Origin: DASYKT01 sp963718105
Lineage (GTDB): Bacteria > Acidobacteriota > Blastocatellia > Pyrinomonadales > Pyrinomonadaceae
NCBI GenBank assembly: GCA_963718105.1
Contig: OY970352.1
Span: 620,001 to 684,000 of the forward strand
Length of the DNA: 64,000 nt
Direction: 5' to 3'
Positions within the stretch are counted from its first letter, which is position 1; each line of letters starts with the position of its first letter. A program made the position numbers and the translations under genes. This document shows, piece after piece, positions 36,001-43,768 of this stretch. The notes under the pieces are model-generated. The model was not told where the DNA came from. It made no database searches and saw nothing but the letters and a program-made list of their open reading frames with translations.

Positions 36001-37763
36001 TTATTGGCGAAGCGACCGACCATGTTTATAGTGAGCCTTTTCAGGTTACTTTAGAACAATCCAAGCTGATCTATTTCGCCGCGCAGGACAATGTCGGCAA
36101 TAGAACGATATTCGGTAAATGGGAGGATCTGATCGCGCCGACAACAACGGTCAGCCAGACGGCTCCACCCAATAGCAGCGGGTGGAATACGAGTGATACC
36201 ACCGTCGAGCTAAAGGCTACCGACAATATAGGAGGTTCGGGGATCAAAACTTTTTTCTATGAGGGATACGGTGCGCAATATGTTCAGGCCACCCAGTTGG
36301 AAAAGAAATACGATCCGATAGCCTTCTCTCAGCCCAGTACGCCGGCCAACTATTTGTCGAAGACCGTTACGATGCACAAAGAGGGCATAACCGACTTTAA
36401 CTTTTACTCGCTGGACAGAGTGGGAAACCAGGAAGAGACGGGAACTTATACGGTAAAGATCGATAAAAGCCTGCCTATCAGCAAGCATCAGATCACCACC
36501 AATAAAGGCGGTTCCCGAACGTTCACATTAACGGCCACTGACGCAATTAGCGGCGTGGGCGACATTTTTTATTCGATAGACGGCGCTGCGAATCAGGTTT
36601 ATTCCGGACCGTTCACGGTTTCCGGCACCGGGGGGCATTTTGTCAGTTATTTTGCCAGGGATATTGCCGGAAACGAAGAAACTGCCCGCACGGTATATCT
36701 CAACGCACAGGACGTGGCGAAGAGCGTGCTGATCAGTGAATTCAGAACGCGCGGGCTTTTGGGCGCGGACGACGAATTTGTGGAACTTTACAATAACGGG
36801 GATATCGCGGTCGACATCAGCGGCTGGAATCTTAAGGTAAAACAAGGCAGTTCGGCTGAAACTACATTGGCTACGATAAACAGCGGTGTAACCATTCCGG
36901 CGCGAGGCCATTACCTATTACGAAAAGCCGGGACAGGAAATTACAGCTTGGCGAATTATGCCGAAGCCGATCAAACTTATGCGGATTCGCTGGCAGATAA
37001 TATCGGTATCGCATTGTTTTCCAGCTCTTCTACTTTGATTGATGCGGTCGGCTTTTCCAGCGTCACGGACGCTTCCTACCGCGAAGGGACAGGGTTGGTT
37101 CCGTCTACTGGAATTACGACTAACGGCCAGTATAGTTTTGTGAGAAATTATACAAACCGGGGTATGCCGATCGACACAAATAATAACCGGACGGATTTTA
37201 TGTTCGTTGCCACGGACGGGAACACGTATAACAATCTAAAAGGGATTCTGGGGGCGCCGGGGCCGGAAAATCTGAACAGCCCGGTGTATAGCGAAGGCGA
37301 TATTTTAATATCCCAGGTGGACGATAATGTGACCTTGGCTGAGGCGCCGAACCGTTTCTATAACTATTCCGAAACAGATCCGTTATTCCCGGTCGGGACG
37401 ATATCGGTACGCCGGACATTGACCAATAATACCGGACAAACCGTGACCAGTCTAAAGTTAAGAATTACCGGCATCACCACCAAAAACAGCGCCGTGATCT
37501 TTCCCCAGCAAGCGTTTCTACGCGTGCTTAATTCGGCTGATATAACGGTAACGGGATCTGAAGGGCAGGGAATACCGCTCAGAGGTATTGTACTTGAACC
37601 CGTACCGACAACGGGCGGCGGCCTTAATAGCAGCCTTACGTTAGATCTGGGCTCGGGGCTTGGCAATGGCGAGAGCCTTAATATAAACCTGAAGACCGGA
37701 ATTGTTACGAATGGTCAATATAAGCTCGAGTTTCGGGTTGAAAAGATAGTCACATCACCGTAA
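33069..37763 (+). CDS. Giant secreted LCAT-like lipase/acyltransferase with HAF repeats and lamin-tail domain
   Basis: A 1564-residue protein with a GTG start and a signal peptide (LFIILALSVSSVIAQ). Residues ~40-345 are HAF-type repeats (GINDQSQVVGST..AFYWD). Residues ~350-780 form an alpha/beta-hydrolase of the lecithin:cholesterol acyltransferase type: oxyanion VPGVGGS (356-362), FAYDWRR, nucleophile Ser512 in THSMGGLVARRY, and late Asp/His candidates near DDLYDHNG. Later come Ig/OmpL47-like segments with repeated TATDAISGVGDIFYSIDG patterns (~960-1215). A lamin-tail domain (ISEFRTRGLLGADDEFVELY, ~1220-1350) and a beta-rich end follow. It would act on lipids or lipid-like esters outside the cell. 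A terminator follows at 37787, then the distal att repeat. Confidence 0.83.
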   Translation: MKRSFFIALFIILALSVSSVIAQEYRFERANATNFNPNDPGTYQAGIAINNGGRVLGNYSILSFTYFGAYTYGPPMLLGNLNGAPLMRLRPHDMNDNGRSVGSCGYNSAAFIDFTPCYWEPGQIQASSMTLINDAYAKGSAEGVNNNGEVVGFIRNPGSEDPHPFIWDQQNGWRYLTPGAVGYASGINDQSQVVGSTGTEAFYWDPVFGMRPLSTVIGNTGVWTLTVGLKINNGGQIIGKGTVAGAERNFFWDGDVIYDMGLTANYELYGLNDHGQVVGRYVNDEGGGFKGFRWDVENGLKMLNDIAPKFDWDWQKAVDINNEGQILADGFTFNSGNGYFRAWILTPKAIEPVIFVPGVGGSTLHLKNTDGSAGNNLWMSGILTNYFDGKLNKLSLNPADAPFPEIVAGDATRFLARPFGYPVYPIYQPIIDSLVNDGGYVEYETFGDPRKRVVGSGPNSCNGVQAGEKPSLFVFAYDWRRSNVDASQQLKEYVDCVQAFYPGKKVNLLTHSMGGLVARRYVLDNLSNHRVNMMVTIVAPWLGAPKAIDATVTGRFLGDGTKTLGGFYVHQKAVLNIIQFGKGPHELYPSAWYFINGGRPLAVQEDTFSSPDVLEYQPALEYMNQKYSSLPYQTNHEFHTDNSSQQDDWSSDTSGIKYYHIFGLQNCDKSIGQVTIAPKTSFPLKVEKWRFGTSVTFTKGDGTVPERSANRPSGMWAPNTFMHLGLKPPSEITDCSTDDLYDHNGILKNPELQSKVLDILDYNLEPGRTGKAGSESEKGQGERKPAEQAKSPSGNQGMNYLRIAGVDRLDITDGQGNTNTPVSDASDIAIDGISYEYGSKASESFEIPHEVGFADGKVVEVKFTVLNKDINIELLKGFSMETLSTAVRYLDLSLPANVRAQLQFTASGVENLRYDADGDGIFETEVQPTFFVTGENAKDLKAPQMNVSYDVNKSGTAATVTIDATDDLSGVDEIRYLIIGEATDHVYSEPFQVTLEQSKLIYFAAQDNVGNRTIFGKWEDLIAPTTTVSQTAPPNSSGWNTSDTTVELKATDNIGGSGIKTFFYEGYGAQYVQATQLEKKYDPIAFSQPSTPANYLSKTVTMHKEGITDFNFYSLDRVGNQEETGTYTVKIDKSLPISKHQITTNKGGSRTFTLTATDAISGVGDIFYSIDGAANQVYSGPFTVSGTGGHFVSYFARDIAGNEETARTVYLNAQDVAKSVLISEFRTRGLLGADDEFVELYNNGDIAVDISGWNLKVKQGSSAETTLATINSGVTIPARGHYLLRKAGTGNYSLANYAEADQTYADSLADNIGIALFSSSSTLIDAVGFSSVTDASYREGTGLVPSTGITTNGQYSFVRNYTNRGMPIDTNNNRTDFMFVATDGNTYNNLKGILGAPGPENLNSPVYSEGDILISQVDDNVTLAEAPNRFYNYSETDPLFPVGTISVRRTLTNNTGQTVTSLKLRITGITTKNSAVIFPQQAFLRVLNSADITVTGSEGQGIPLRGIVLEPVPTTGGGLNSSLTLDLGSGLGNGESLNINLKTGIVTNGQYKLEFRVEKIVTSP

Positions 37764-37786
37764 AAGGTGTTTTTCCTATAACCGGT

Positions 37787-37822
37787 AAAACAGGTGATCA
37801 GTCGTTGACTGACACCTGTTTT
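37787..37822 (+). terminator. Rho-independent terminator after the LCAT-like gene
   Basis: AAAACAGGTGATCAGTC-GTT-GACTGACACCTGTTTT is a long near-perfect stem followed by ATTTTG. It is 24 bp past the stop codon. Confidence 0.87.
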
Positions 37823-37873
37823 ATTTTGCTCACTTTCACATTTATATTCATCGAAAGAAAAACAGTTATCGAA

Positions 37874-37973
37874 GACTGAAAATCCGCGTGTCGGCGGTTC
37901 GACCCCGTCCCTGGCCACCAATAAATCAATAACTTAGGGCTGCCTTATCGGTAGCCCTTCGTGTTTTGCGTGC
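37874..37973 (+). repeat. Attachment-site direct repeat (distal copy; tRNA-Phe 3' fragment)
   Basis: Carries the tRNA-Phe anticodon-loop-to-CCA fragment plus its terminator, without the 5' half, so it cannot encode a tRNA. It is 99 of 100 identical to 21486-21585. Bases before 37874 and after 37973 do not match the tRNA locus. Confidence 0.93.
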
Positions 37974-38125
37974 CAACTTTTGAACGGGGCACTTTTTTGC
38001 GAAAATCATCTGCTCCAACTGATCTGTAGCTTCCTTTTGCATGTTGGCAGAACGTGAGAGTAGACATCTAAGGTAAGCGTAATGGTGGCATGACCCAGTC
38101 TCTCAGAAACCACTTTCAGGGAATT
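37926..38125 (-). pseudogene. C-terminal remnant of a phage-type tyrosine integrase
   Basis: On the minus strand, NSLKVVSERLGHATITLTL then DVYSHVLP is the unmistakable C-terminal block of tyrosine recombinases: the LGH His region plus the catalytic Tyr in DVYSHV. A one-base deletion near 38043 shifts the frame, after which the family tail resumes as MQKEATDQLEQMIFAKK. It reads through to ARKTRRATDKAALSY and a stop at 37926-37928, inside the att repeat. The catalytic core upstream of the LGH block is missing. Integrases whose 3' end overlaps their tRNA att site are common. Here the remnant lies on the far side of the distal repeat, so it belonged to an element extending to the right. Confidence 0.85.
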
Positions 38126-38349
38126 AAAATGCTGGTAATGAGATGAAGGCTGAGTTTTGTAGTTATGTACATTTCTTCACGAGGAAATTACTTCTATCAT
38201 CACTGTAAATTTTTATTGCCACTTATTGCAATTAGTGCTATATTGCCTTCTAAAGAAGTCTTCTGTTTCCCAGTTTTCTGTTAAACAACCGCTTTTTCAT
38301 ATATTAAGGGCTAGATATTGCCCTTTTAAGACGTTATAAGGAGTGGGCT

Positions 38350-39171
38350 ATGGCTAGAAAAAAAACACAGAGTAGTACGGCGAGCGAAAAAAAGGTCCCA
38401 GACACCACCGATCAAAAAGAACGTGAATTCAACCTAAAGGGAGAAGGATTTTCTCTTCAGGGAAGAAGAGAAAAAACCGGTCTTACCCTTGATTTGTTAG
38501 TAGATGAAAAAAACTGGACAATTCAGGTAAATGCCGGAGGGTTTAGAGGGGCTGTTTCATCCGACAAGTGCGATTGGCGCATTAGAGCGGGTGAAGATGT
38601 TATCAATCCCGCGGATATTTTCTTAACCCGGAAAGGGTTGGATAACTCGTTCGATTTAGGGGCAAGCCTGCCGTCCTTGAACATAAGGGCCTCATCGAGC
38701 AAATGCGATTTTGACTTTAGGCTTCGCCCGGATGATTGGAGCACGAACCCGGCCAACTTTACCATTCGCAGGGATATTAAGCTGAATAGAGTGGAAATCG
38801 ACGCCAATCTTCCTGACGTCCGTATGCGCGCTACTTCCAGTAAATGCGATTGGAATATCAGGACGCTGGGCGATTTGGTTTCAAACCCGGCTGAAATTTT
38901 TATCGATAAGGCAGGAAGTCGCGGACAAATAAATGTGCAAAGTAATTTTGCGCGTTTTCGCACCCAGGCGTCATCCAGTAAATGCGATTGGAATATCAGG
39001 ACGCTGGGTGATTTGGTTTCAAACCCGGCAGAAATCCTTATTGATAAGGATGGGCGACGCGAACAGATAAACGTCCGCACAAGCTTACCTTTCGGCCGCA
39101 CCGAAGTATCCTCGAGTAAATGCGATTTTAATGTAATCTCGCAACGAGGGATCAATGAAAGAAAGGTGTGA
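38350..39171 (+). CDS. Five-repeat KCD-motif protein of unknown function
   Basis: A 273-residue protein with AAGGAG 7 nt before its ATG. There is no signal peptide or TM helix. A Lys/Ser/Thr-rich N-terminus (1-25) is followed by five repeats whose cores are SSDKCDWRIR, SSSKCDFDFR, TSSKCDWNIR, SSSKCDWNIR and SSSKCDFNV. The only Cys residues are those of the KCD motifs (C74, C119, C166, C212, C258), spaced 45, 47, 46 and 46 residues. Between them run NPA[DE]I.I and alternating-polarity strands, which suggests a beta-rich repeat fold. Repeats 3 and 4 are almost identical at DNA level, so they duplicated recently. The next gene, 54 bp downstream, encodes a radical SAM enzyme. It could be a structural repeat protein or a multi-core modification substrate; I cannot tell which. 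Confidence 0.72.
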   Translation: MARKKTQSSTASEKKVPDTTDQKEREFNLKGEGFSLQGRREKTGLTLDLLVDEKNWTIQVNAGGFRGAVSSDKCDWRIRAGEDVINPADIFLTRKGLDNSFDLGASLPSLNIRASSSKCDFDFRLRPDDWSTNPANFTIRRDIKLNRVEIDANLPDVRMRATSSKCDWNIRTLGDLVSNPAEIFIDKAGSRGQINVQSNFARFRTQASSSKCDWNIRTLGDLVSNPAEILIDKDGRREQINVRTSLPFGRTEVSSSKCDFNVISQRGINERKV

Positions 39172-39224
39172 AGCCTTGAGAAAGAAGCGATAGCTTACAT
39201 TATTTGTAATTTAGGCTGATTCTT

Positions 39225-40766
39225 ATGTCAACGGAATGTTGCGCTCAGCCGTATAAAGTTTTGGCGCCGATCGATCGGATTTTGCCCGAGGGAATACGTT
39301 TTCGCCAGATCCCTGCCGATGTCTGCTTAAACTGCCAAAGCATAGATACCCATGGAGTAGTATCCTCAGCGGCATTTCAAAATTCTCTTTCCAATTTTCT
39401 ACAAAACGCCGGCGGCGATTTTCAAATAGTAAAAGCTGTTACCGACCGGGATTCCACTGTTGGCGGTAAGTGTTCAGGCTGCGAACAGAACATGGAGACA
39501 GCCGATCTGGACGTAAGCATCGGAAAGAACGCGGAGCTGGTTTTTGAAAAGATCAAAGGCTATTGGTGCTGGAAATGTCGGAAAGGTTTTTTATCAGATG
39601 AAGGCAAGAAATTAAAAGACCTGCTTAGAGGGTTTTCTTTAACCCGCCAGGGTATCGAGAGTGTAAGTCTTATTTATGAGACACCTTCACACCCACGTTC
39701 GGTTCAATTCGAAGTATCGACAAGATGCAATTTAAAGTGTTCTTATTGCACCCACCGGTTACTGACGGACAAAAATGATGTATCGATTGCGGATTTCGAG
39801 AGAATGCTTTCTGCCATCGATTTGGATTGCATTGACAATGTCGACTTCACCGGCCTCGGCGAACCTGTTTTGAACCCTGAACTTCCGGCCATGATTCGAG
39901 CGGTGCGGAAATTGTCTACACCGACCCATATTCGAGTTGTCACTAACGGAACGATTTTGACCCCGGAACGGGTCGAAGCTCTTTGCGATGCGGGAATAAC
40001 TTCAATAGCCGTTTCCATAGATTCACTTGATGCCGGAATATTCGCCCGCAACCGGGGCGGCGCCTCTCTTCCCATAGTTCTGAGAAATCTAGAAAATCTG
40101 GTTGATTACCGGGAAAAAAAAGGCCTGAAATCCATGGCGGTCAAAATCAAGGCCGTTTTAACTGACGATCATTATTCGGAGGCGGAGCGGTTCTTGATTT
40201 ATTCGGCAAAACTTGGCCTGGAAATGCCGCATTTTTCATGTTTGGACACCCGCCGCGAAGCGCAAAAAAATTATTCCCAGGATTGGCTGCAAAATAATTG
40301 GGGAACTAACGGTTCAGCGGTTTTTTCTGTTTGGGCACAGACTCGATGGGACCAACTCTCGCACTCCGGAGGCGATCTTCCGAACCCGTATCCGGCCCCG
40401 TCGGACAGAATTGCCGGCTACATCAGTCCATCACTTTTGCCCAATCAGGATCTGTGCCGCTGGATAATCGATGCGGCTTTTATCAGCATAGACGGAAGCA
40501 GCCTGGCCTGCTGCGAACAAATGATCGATGTTCCTCGCAGATTATGGGGTAAAGTCCAAGCCTCTTCTTTACGTGAATTGTGGAACGGGGAATTATTGTG
40601 GGGTTATCGCCTGCCTCTTTCGCTGGGCTACGTGCCGACCGGGTGCATAGGATGTCCCTGGGCGCCGAGCGAGGGAAAGCCTATCGATCGTCGGGAGGTT
40701 CAACAAATCGGTCGTACCAGCCGATCAAGGTCAGCAATGCCCAAAGTTGAAAGACCCAGGGGTTAG
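39225..40766 (+). CDS. Radical SAM/SPASM-like enzyme with N-terminal Cys-pair domain
   Basis: A 513-residue protein. The [4Fe-4S]-SAM motif is Cys168-x3-Cys172-x2-Cys175 in STRCNLKCSYCTHR, followed by FTGLGEPVLNP (GGEP-like) and RVVTNGTILTP. The N-terminal ~130 residues hold three CxxC pairs (C34/C37, C83/C86, C115/C118 in YWCWKCRKGF), like a zinc-ribbon or YgiT-type domain, which is unusual for this superfamily. The C-terminus has a SPASM-like Cys set (DLCRWIIDAAFISIDGSSLA, then CCEQM, then GCIGCPWAP) for auxiliary clusters. SPASM enzymes commonly modify peptides or proteins; the adjacent KCD repeat protein is a candidate partner. The 3' end overlaps the convergent asparagine-synthetase-like gene by 86 bp. 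Confidence 0.88.
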   Translation: MSTECCAQPYKVLAPIDRILPEGIRFRQIPADVCLNCQSIDTHGVVSSAAFQNSLSNFLQNAGGDFQIVKAVTDRDSTVGGKCSGCEQNMETADLDVSIGKNAELVFEKIKGYWCWKCRKGFLSDEGKKLKDLLRGFSLTRQGIESVSLIYETPSHPRSVQFEVSTRCNLKCSYCTHRLLTDKNDVSIADFERMLSAIDLDCIDNVDFTGLGEPVLNPELPAMIRAVRKLSTPTHIRVVTNGTILTPERVEALCDAGITSIAVSIDSLDAGIFARNRGGASLPIVLRNLENLVDYREKKGLKSMAVKIKAVLTDDHYSEAERFLIYSAKLGLEMPHFSCLDTRREAQKNYSQDWLQNNWGTNGSAVFSVWAQTRWDQLSHSGGDLPNPYPAPSDRIAGYISPSLLPNQDLCRWIIDAAFISIDGSSLACCEQMIDVPRRLWGKVQASSLRELWNGELLWGYRLPLSLGYVPTGCIGCPWAPSEGKPIDRREVQQIGRTSRSRSAMPKVERPRG

Positions 40767-42585
40767 GCCCCGGGACTACTTTGCTTAATATATATTCAAG
40801 CCATTGGCGCTTAACCAATCCTAATTTCCAGAATTTACTGCGCCCGATTTTTTCCAGCAAGGGACGATTGAAAGAAGATTCGAATAACCAGGCGCCGAAC
40901 GGCGCGGTGTAAGATTTCCTCGGCCGGTCGCAGATTTGCGGCGGGATCCGGGATGCCGCTATCTGCATCATCGCATGCTTAAATCTGGGTTGAAGATCTC
41001 TCAATTGAAGGGAGAATTTTCCTTTACGATTCCGGTAGCGGCTTTCGGCTTCCAGCCCGGCCGCCAGCTCAATCAGGTCAGGATCCAAAAAAGGATAGCA
41101 GACATTGATTCCCATCCGGCGTGAAAGCGTTTCAAAGTTAGCAAACAGCAGGTCAGGTATCCGGAATTGACATTCGTGTGCCACCATCATTTCCATAACC
41201 TGCGCTTCCGGTTTCAGATTTAGGCATTCCCGGTAAAAACTTCGCAGGTGCGGGGCATACTGCCAGGAAGAAAAAGGGTGATGCAGGGCATTTCGCAAAG
41301 AGACATCATCAAAAAAACGCGCTACTCCCGGATACAGTACTCTCCGTGAACTTTTCTCTTCGGAGAGCAATATGTTGAGAAAATGCTCAGACTCGGAAAA
41401 ATTCGAGGTATTTTGGCGATAATGGCGCAAAAAGCGCGAGTAATAACCTCGAAAGTGATCGTAACCGCCGAAAATCTCGTCCGCTCCCAAACCGGAAAGG
41501 ACTTCCTTGATACCCGTTTGGTGAATCTGCGCCAGAAGCATGAAATGAGTCAAGCTGGCCCAGGCGCTACACGGCTCGGCCATTGAGAAAATTACAGTCT
41601 CCATCAATTCCAGAGCTCGTTTCCCATCCAGGAATACCACGTGATGTTTAACTTCCAGCCAGCGCGCGACCGCGGCGGCATACTCGGTTTCGTTTAGCCC
41701 GTATTGCGGATCGAAGGCGGAGGTAAAAGCCTGGAGTTCTGAGCTTGTCATCGACTTTGCCGTTGCTGCCAGATAAGTCGAGTCGACTCCGCCCGATAAC
41801 AATATCCCTTGTGCCGCATCGGGAGACAAACAACGAGAAATCGATATATCCAGTTGTGACGTGAGACGATCTAACGTTTCAGAGTCGGCTTGTCTCGGGG
41901 CGTCGGCTTTTAGGGGGGTCCAGTACCGCAAAATTAAAGGCGCGGAAACCTTTTCCTCCCAGATAAACATATGTGCCGCCGGCAGCCGCTCGACGTTCTT
42001 AGCCAAAGTCTTTCCCGGGGCGGACATTCCAAAGGTCAAATACCAAAAAGCGGATTCCAGGTCGATTTCAATCCGGGATTCGGGCAGGCGCAGCAGCGGA
42101 GACAGTTCAGAACAAAAAAAGATAAATTCGCTTGTTGTGTAAAAAAACAACTCGCGTTGTCCGAGGTGGTCTCTGGCCAAAATAAGGCGACGGCGGTGGC
42201 CATCCCAAAAGCTCAAGGCGAATTGCCCGCGCAGGTCTCTTATGGCGGAGGAATCTCTTTCCAAAAGATCGTGCAATATTGTCAGTGTGCCGTTTAGGGG
42301 CCCGGCGGGCCGTTTTCTTTTGTGCTGTGAGGATGTCGTTCCGGTTGCTAAAACGCTTCCGCGAATAGAAAGGACGGCGTTTTCCCCTTCGTCTTCAATA
42401 ACCGCTTCCGGGCGAAAAATGGCTAAGCCGCCTTCTTTTTCGATCCACCAATGAGATGGCTCCGGGGTTAGCTGCCAGGGCCTCACCCACTTTGACAGTA
42501 ATTCGACGGTGAATTGCTTTTTTGATTTTTGCGTGCGAGCTATGATGCCGAAGATCGGTGTTGAGAGACGCGCGGTTTTCATCAT
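40681..42585 (-). CDS. Asparagine-synthetase-like ATP-dependent amide/lactam-forming enzyme, no glutaminase Cys
   Basis: A 634-residue protein with the two-domain layout of AsnB. The N-terminal Ntn-like domain reads DLRGQFALSFWDGHRRRLIL then ARDHLGQRELFFY. The synthetase domain has the PP-loop SGGVDST (264-270), YGLNETEYAAAVA, EVLSGLGADEIFGGYDHF and the C-terminal RPRKSYTAPFGAWL. The N-terminus is MMKTARLSTP, with no Cys at position 2, so it cannot hydrolyse glutamine in the usual way. Family members lacking that Cys include beta-lactam synthetases and lasso-peptide cyclases, which adenylate a carboxylate and close an amide. Substrate cannot be read from sequence. It converges on, and overlaps, the radical SAM gene; its start faces the NagZ-like gene across a 143-bp divergent region. 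Confidence 0.87.
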   Translation of the reverse strand: MMKTARLSTPIFGIIARTQKSKKQFTVELLSKWVRPWQLTPEPSHWWIEKEGGLAIFRPEAVIEDEGENAVLSIRGSVLATGTTSSQHKRKRPAGPLNGTLTILHDLLERDSSAIRDLRGQFALSFWDGHRRRLILARDHLGQRELFFYTTSEFIFFCSELSPLLRLPESRIEIDLESAFWYLTFGMSAPGKTLAKNVERLPAAHMFIWEEKVSAPLILRYWTPLKADAPRQADSETLDRLTSQLDISISRCLSPDAAQGILLSGGVDSTYLAATAKSMTSSELQAFTSAFDPQYGLNETEYAAAVARWLEVKHHVVFLDGKRALELMETVIFSMAEPCSAWASLTHFMLLAQIHQTGIKEVLSGLGADEIFGGYDHFRGYYSRFLRHYRQNTSNFSESEHFLNILLSEEKSSRRVLYPGVARFFDDVSLRNALHHPFSSWQYAPHLRSFYRECLNLKPEAQVMEMMVAHECQFRIPDLLFANFETLSRRMGINVCYPFLDPDLIELAAGLEAESRYRNRKGKFSLQLRDLQPRFKHAMMQIAASRIPPQICDRPRKSYTAPFGAWLFESSFNRPLLEKIGRSKFWKLGLVKRQWLEYILSKVVPGPNPWVFQLWALLTLIGWYDRFVEPPDDR

Positions 42586-42728
42586 TCTTTATCGAGTCCT
42601 TGCCCATCCGGCGATGAACGGATGTGATCGAAACAAAAATATGCTGAACTTTTATAAACGCATTGGATATAATCTTAAGCCTATAGGCTCCTAGACTAAA
42701 CCAGATTATTGAGAAAGGAAAGATATTA

Positions 42729-43736
42729 GTGCTCCCCATCGACACTGTCTGTGATTTCGGACAACTCTTCATCATGGCGTTCGACGGTTTGACGGTCCCG
42801 CTCGAGGTAGCCGAATTCTTTAAGCGTTTCCGGATCGGCGGAGTGATACTGTTTTCCGACAACTTTGAGAGTTCCCGGCAGCTGCGGGAATTGACGAAAG
42901 AATTGCAGCAAAAATGCGCGATCGGCGATCGGCCTTTATTTATTGCCACTGATCATGAGGGAGGACGCGTCCAGCGTTTTCGACAAGATTTTACCCTCAT
43001 ACCTTCCATGGCGAGTTTGTCCGATTGCCGAAGTGAAGAAATTGAAAACCTGTACAAGCTGGTCGCTGAAGAACTGCGGGACGCGGGAGTTAATTTTAAT
43101 TTTGCACCGGTAGCTGATATTTGCGAACCGGGCGCGGAACAGGGAATCGGCGATCGCTCATTTGGAATAGAACCGGAAAAAGTCGCTCGACGAGTAGCAG
43201 CGGTGGTGAAAGGATTACAGTCAAAAGGTGTCCTTTCATGCGTCAAGCATTTTCCCGGGCACGGCTGCACGTTACAAGACAGTCATCGCGAATTACCAAT
43301 TTCAGATTCTACCTACGAGCAGCTTTTCAATAAAGACCTGGTTCCGTTCAGAGAGGCGATAAGCGTCGATGTTGCGGCTGTAATGACGGCTCACGTAACT
43401 TATCCGATGGCGGGAGACAAGGTGTTTCCGGCAACTTTATCGCCGTTCTGGCTACAGAATATTTTGCGGCAACAGATGGGTTTTCGCGGGCTTATCATTA
43501 CAGACGCAATTGAAATGAAAGGATTGCTGACCCGCTGGACCCCGGCAGAAAGCGGGTTGCTTGCGCTTGAAGCAGGCGCGGACATATTGATCTATTATAA
43601 GGAAGCCCACCAGTTCAAGGCTTTTTATGAACTGCGGTCTGCTCTCGAGAGAGGCGATTTAGATCGGCGAAAAATAAGACAAAAAATACTGCGGGTCATG
43701 AAGGTAAAACAAAAATTGTTTGCCGGGAAGGGGTGA
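42729..43736 (+). CDS. nagZ: Glycoside hydrolase family 3 beta-N-acetylhexosaminidase (NagZ-like)
   Basis: A 335-residue cytoplasmic protein with a GTG start; AAGGAAAG lies 8-10 nt upstream. The GH3 barrel is complete: IGGVILFSDNF, LFIATDHEGGRVQRF, KHFPGHG (173-179), the catalytic Asp184-Ser-His186 dyad on the flexible loop, and nucleophile Asp259 in ITDAIEMKG. KHFPGHG plus DSH is the NagZ signature for removing N-acetylglucosamine from peptidoglycan fragments or glycoconjugates by a two-step retaining mechanism. At 335 residues it matches single-domain NagZ. In this cluster it could serve peptidoglycan recycling or trim an amino-sugar intermediate. Confidence 0.9.
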   Translation: MLPIDTVCDFGQLFIMAFDGLTVPLEVAEFFKRFRIGGVILFSDNFESSRQLRELTKELQQKCAIGDRPLFIATDHEGGRVQRFRQDFTLIPSMASLSDCRSEEIENLYKLVAEELRDAGVNFNFAPVADICEPGAEQGIGDRSFGIEPEKVARRVAAVVKGLQSKGVLSCVKHFPGHGCTLQDSHRELPISDSTYEQLFNKDLVPFREAISVDVAAVMTAHVTYPMAGDKVFPATLSPFWLQNILRQQMGFRGLIITDAIEMKGLLTRWTPAESGLLALEAGADILIYYKEAHQFKAFYELRSALERGDLDRRKIRQKILRVMKVKQKLFAGKG

Positions 43737-43768
43737 ATTTATCAAATAGCATTTTTACGCGTTCCCGG

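Noticed and set aside
37874..37973. Second tRNA-Phe gene
   Set aside because: Only the 3' half of the tRNA is present; the acceptor 5' strand and D arm are missing, so it is an att-site duplicate.
38350..39171. CRISPR-like array, considered because of regular repeats
   Set aside because: The periodicity (~138 bp) lies within one open frame and reflects protein repeats; there are no short identical repeats with unique spacers anywhere in the window.
40681..42585. Lasso-peptide cyclase assignment for the asparagine-synthetase-like gene
   Set aside because: No lasso leader peptidase (transglutaminase-like) or RRE gene and no precursor with a leader/core layout is nearby.
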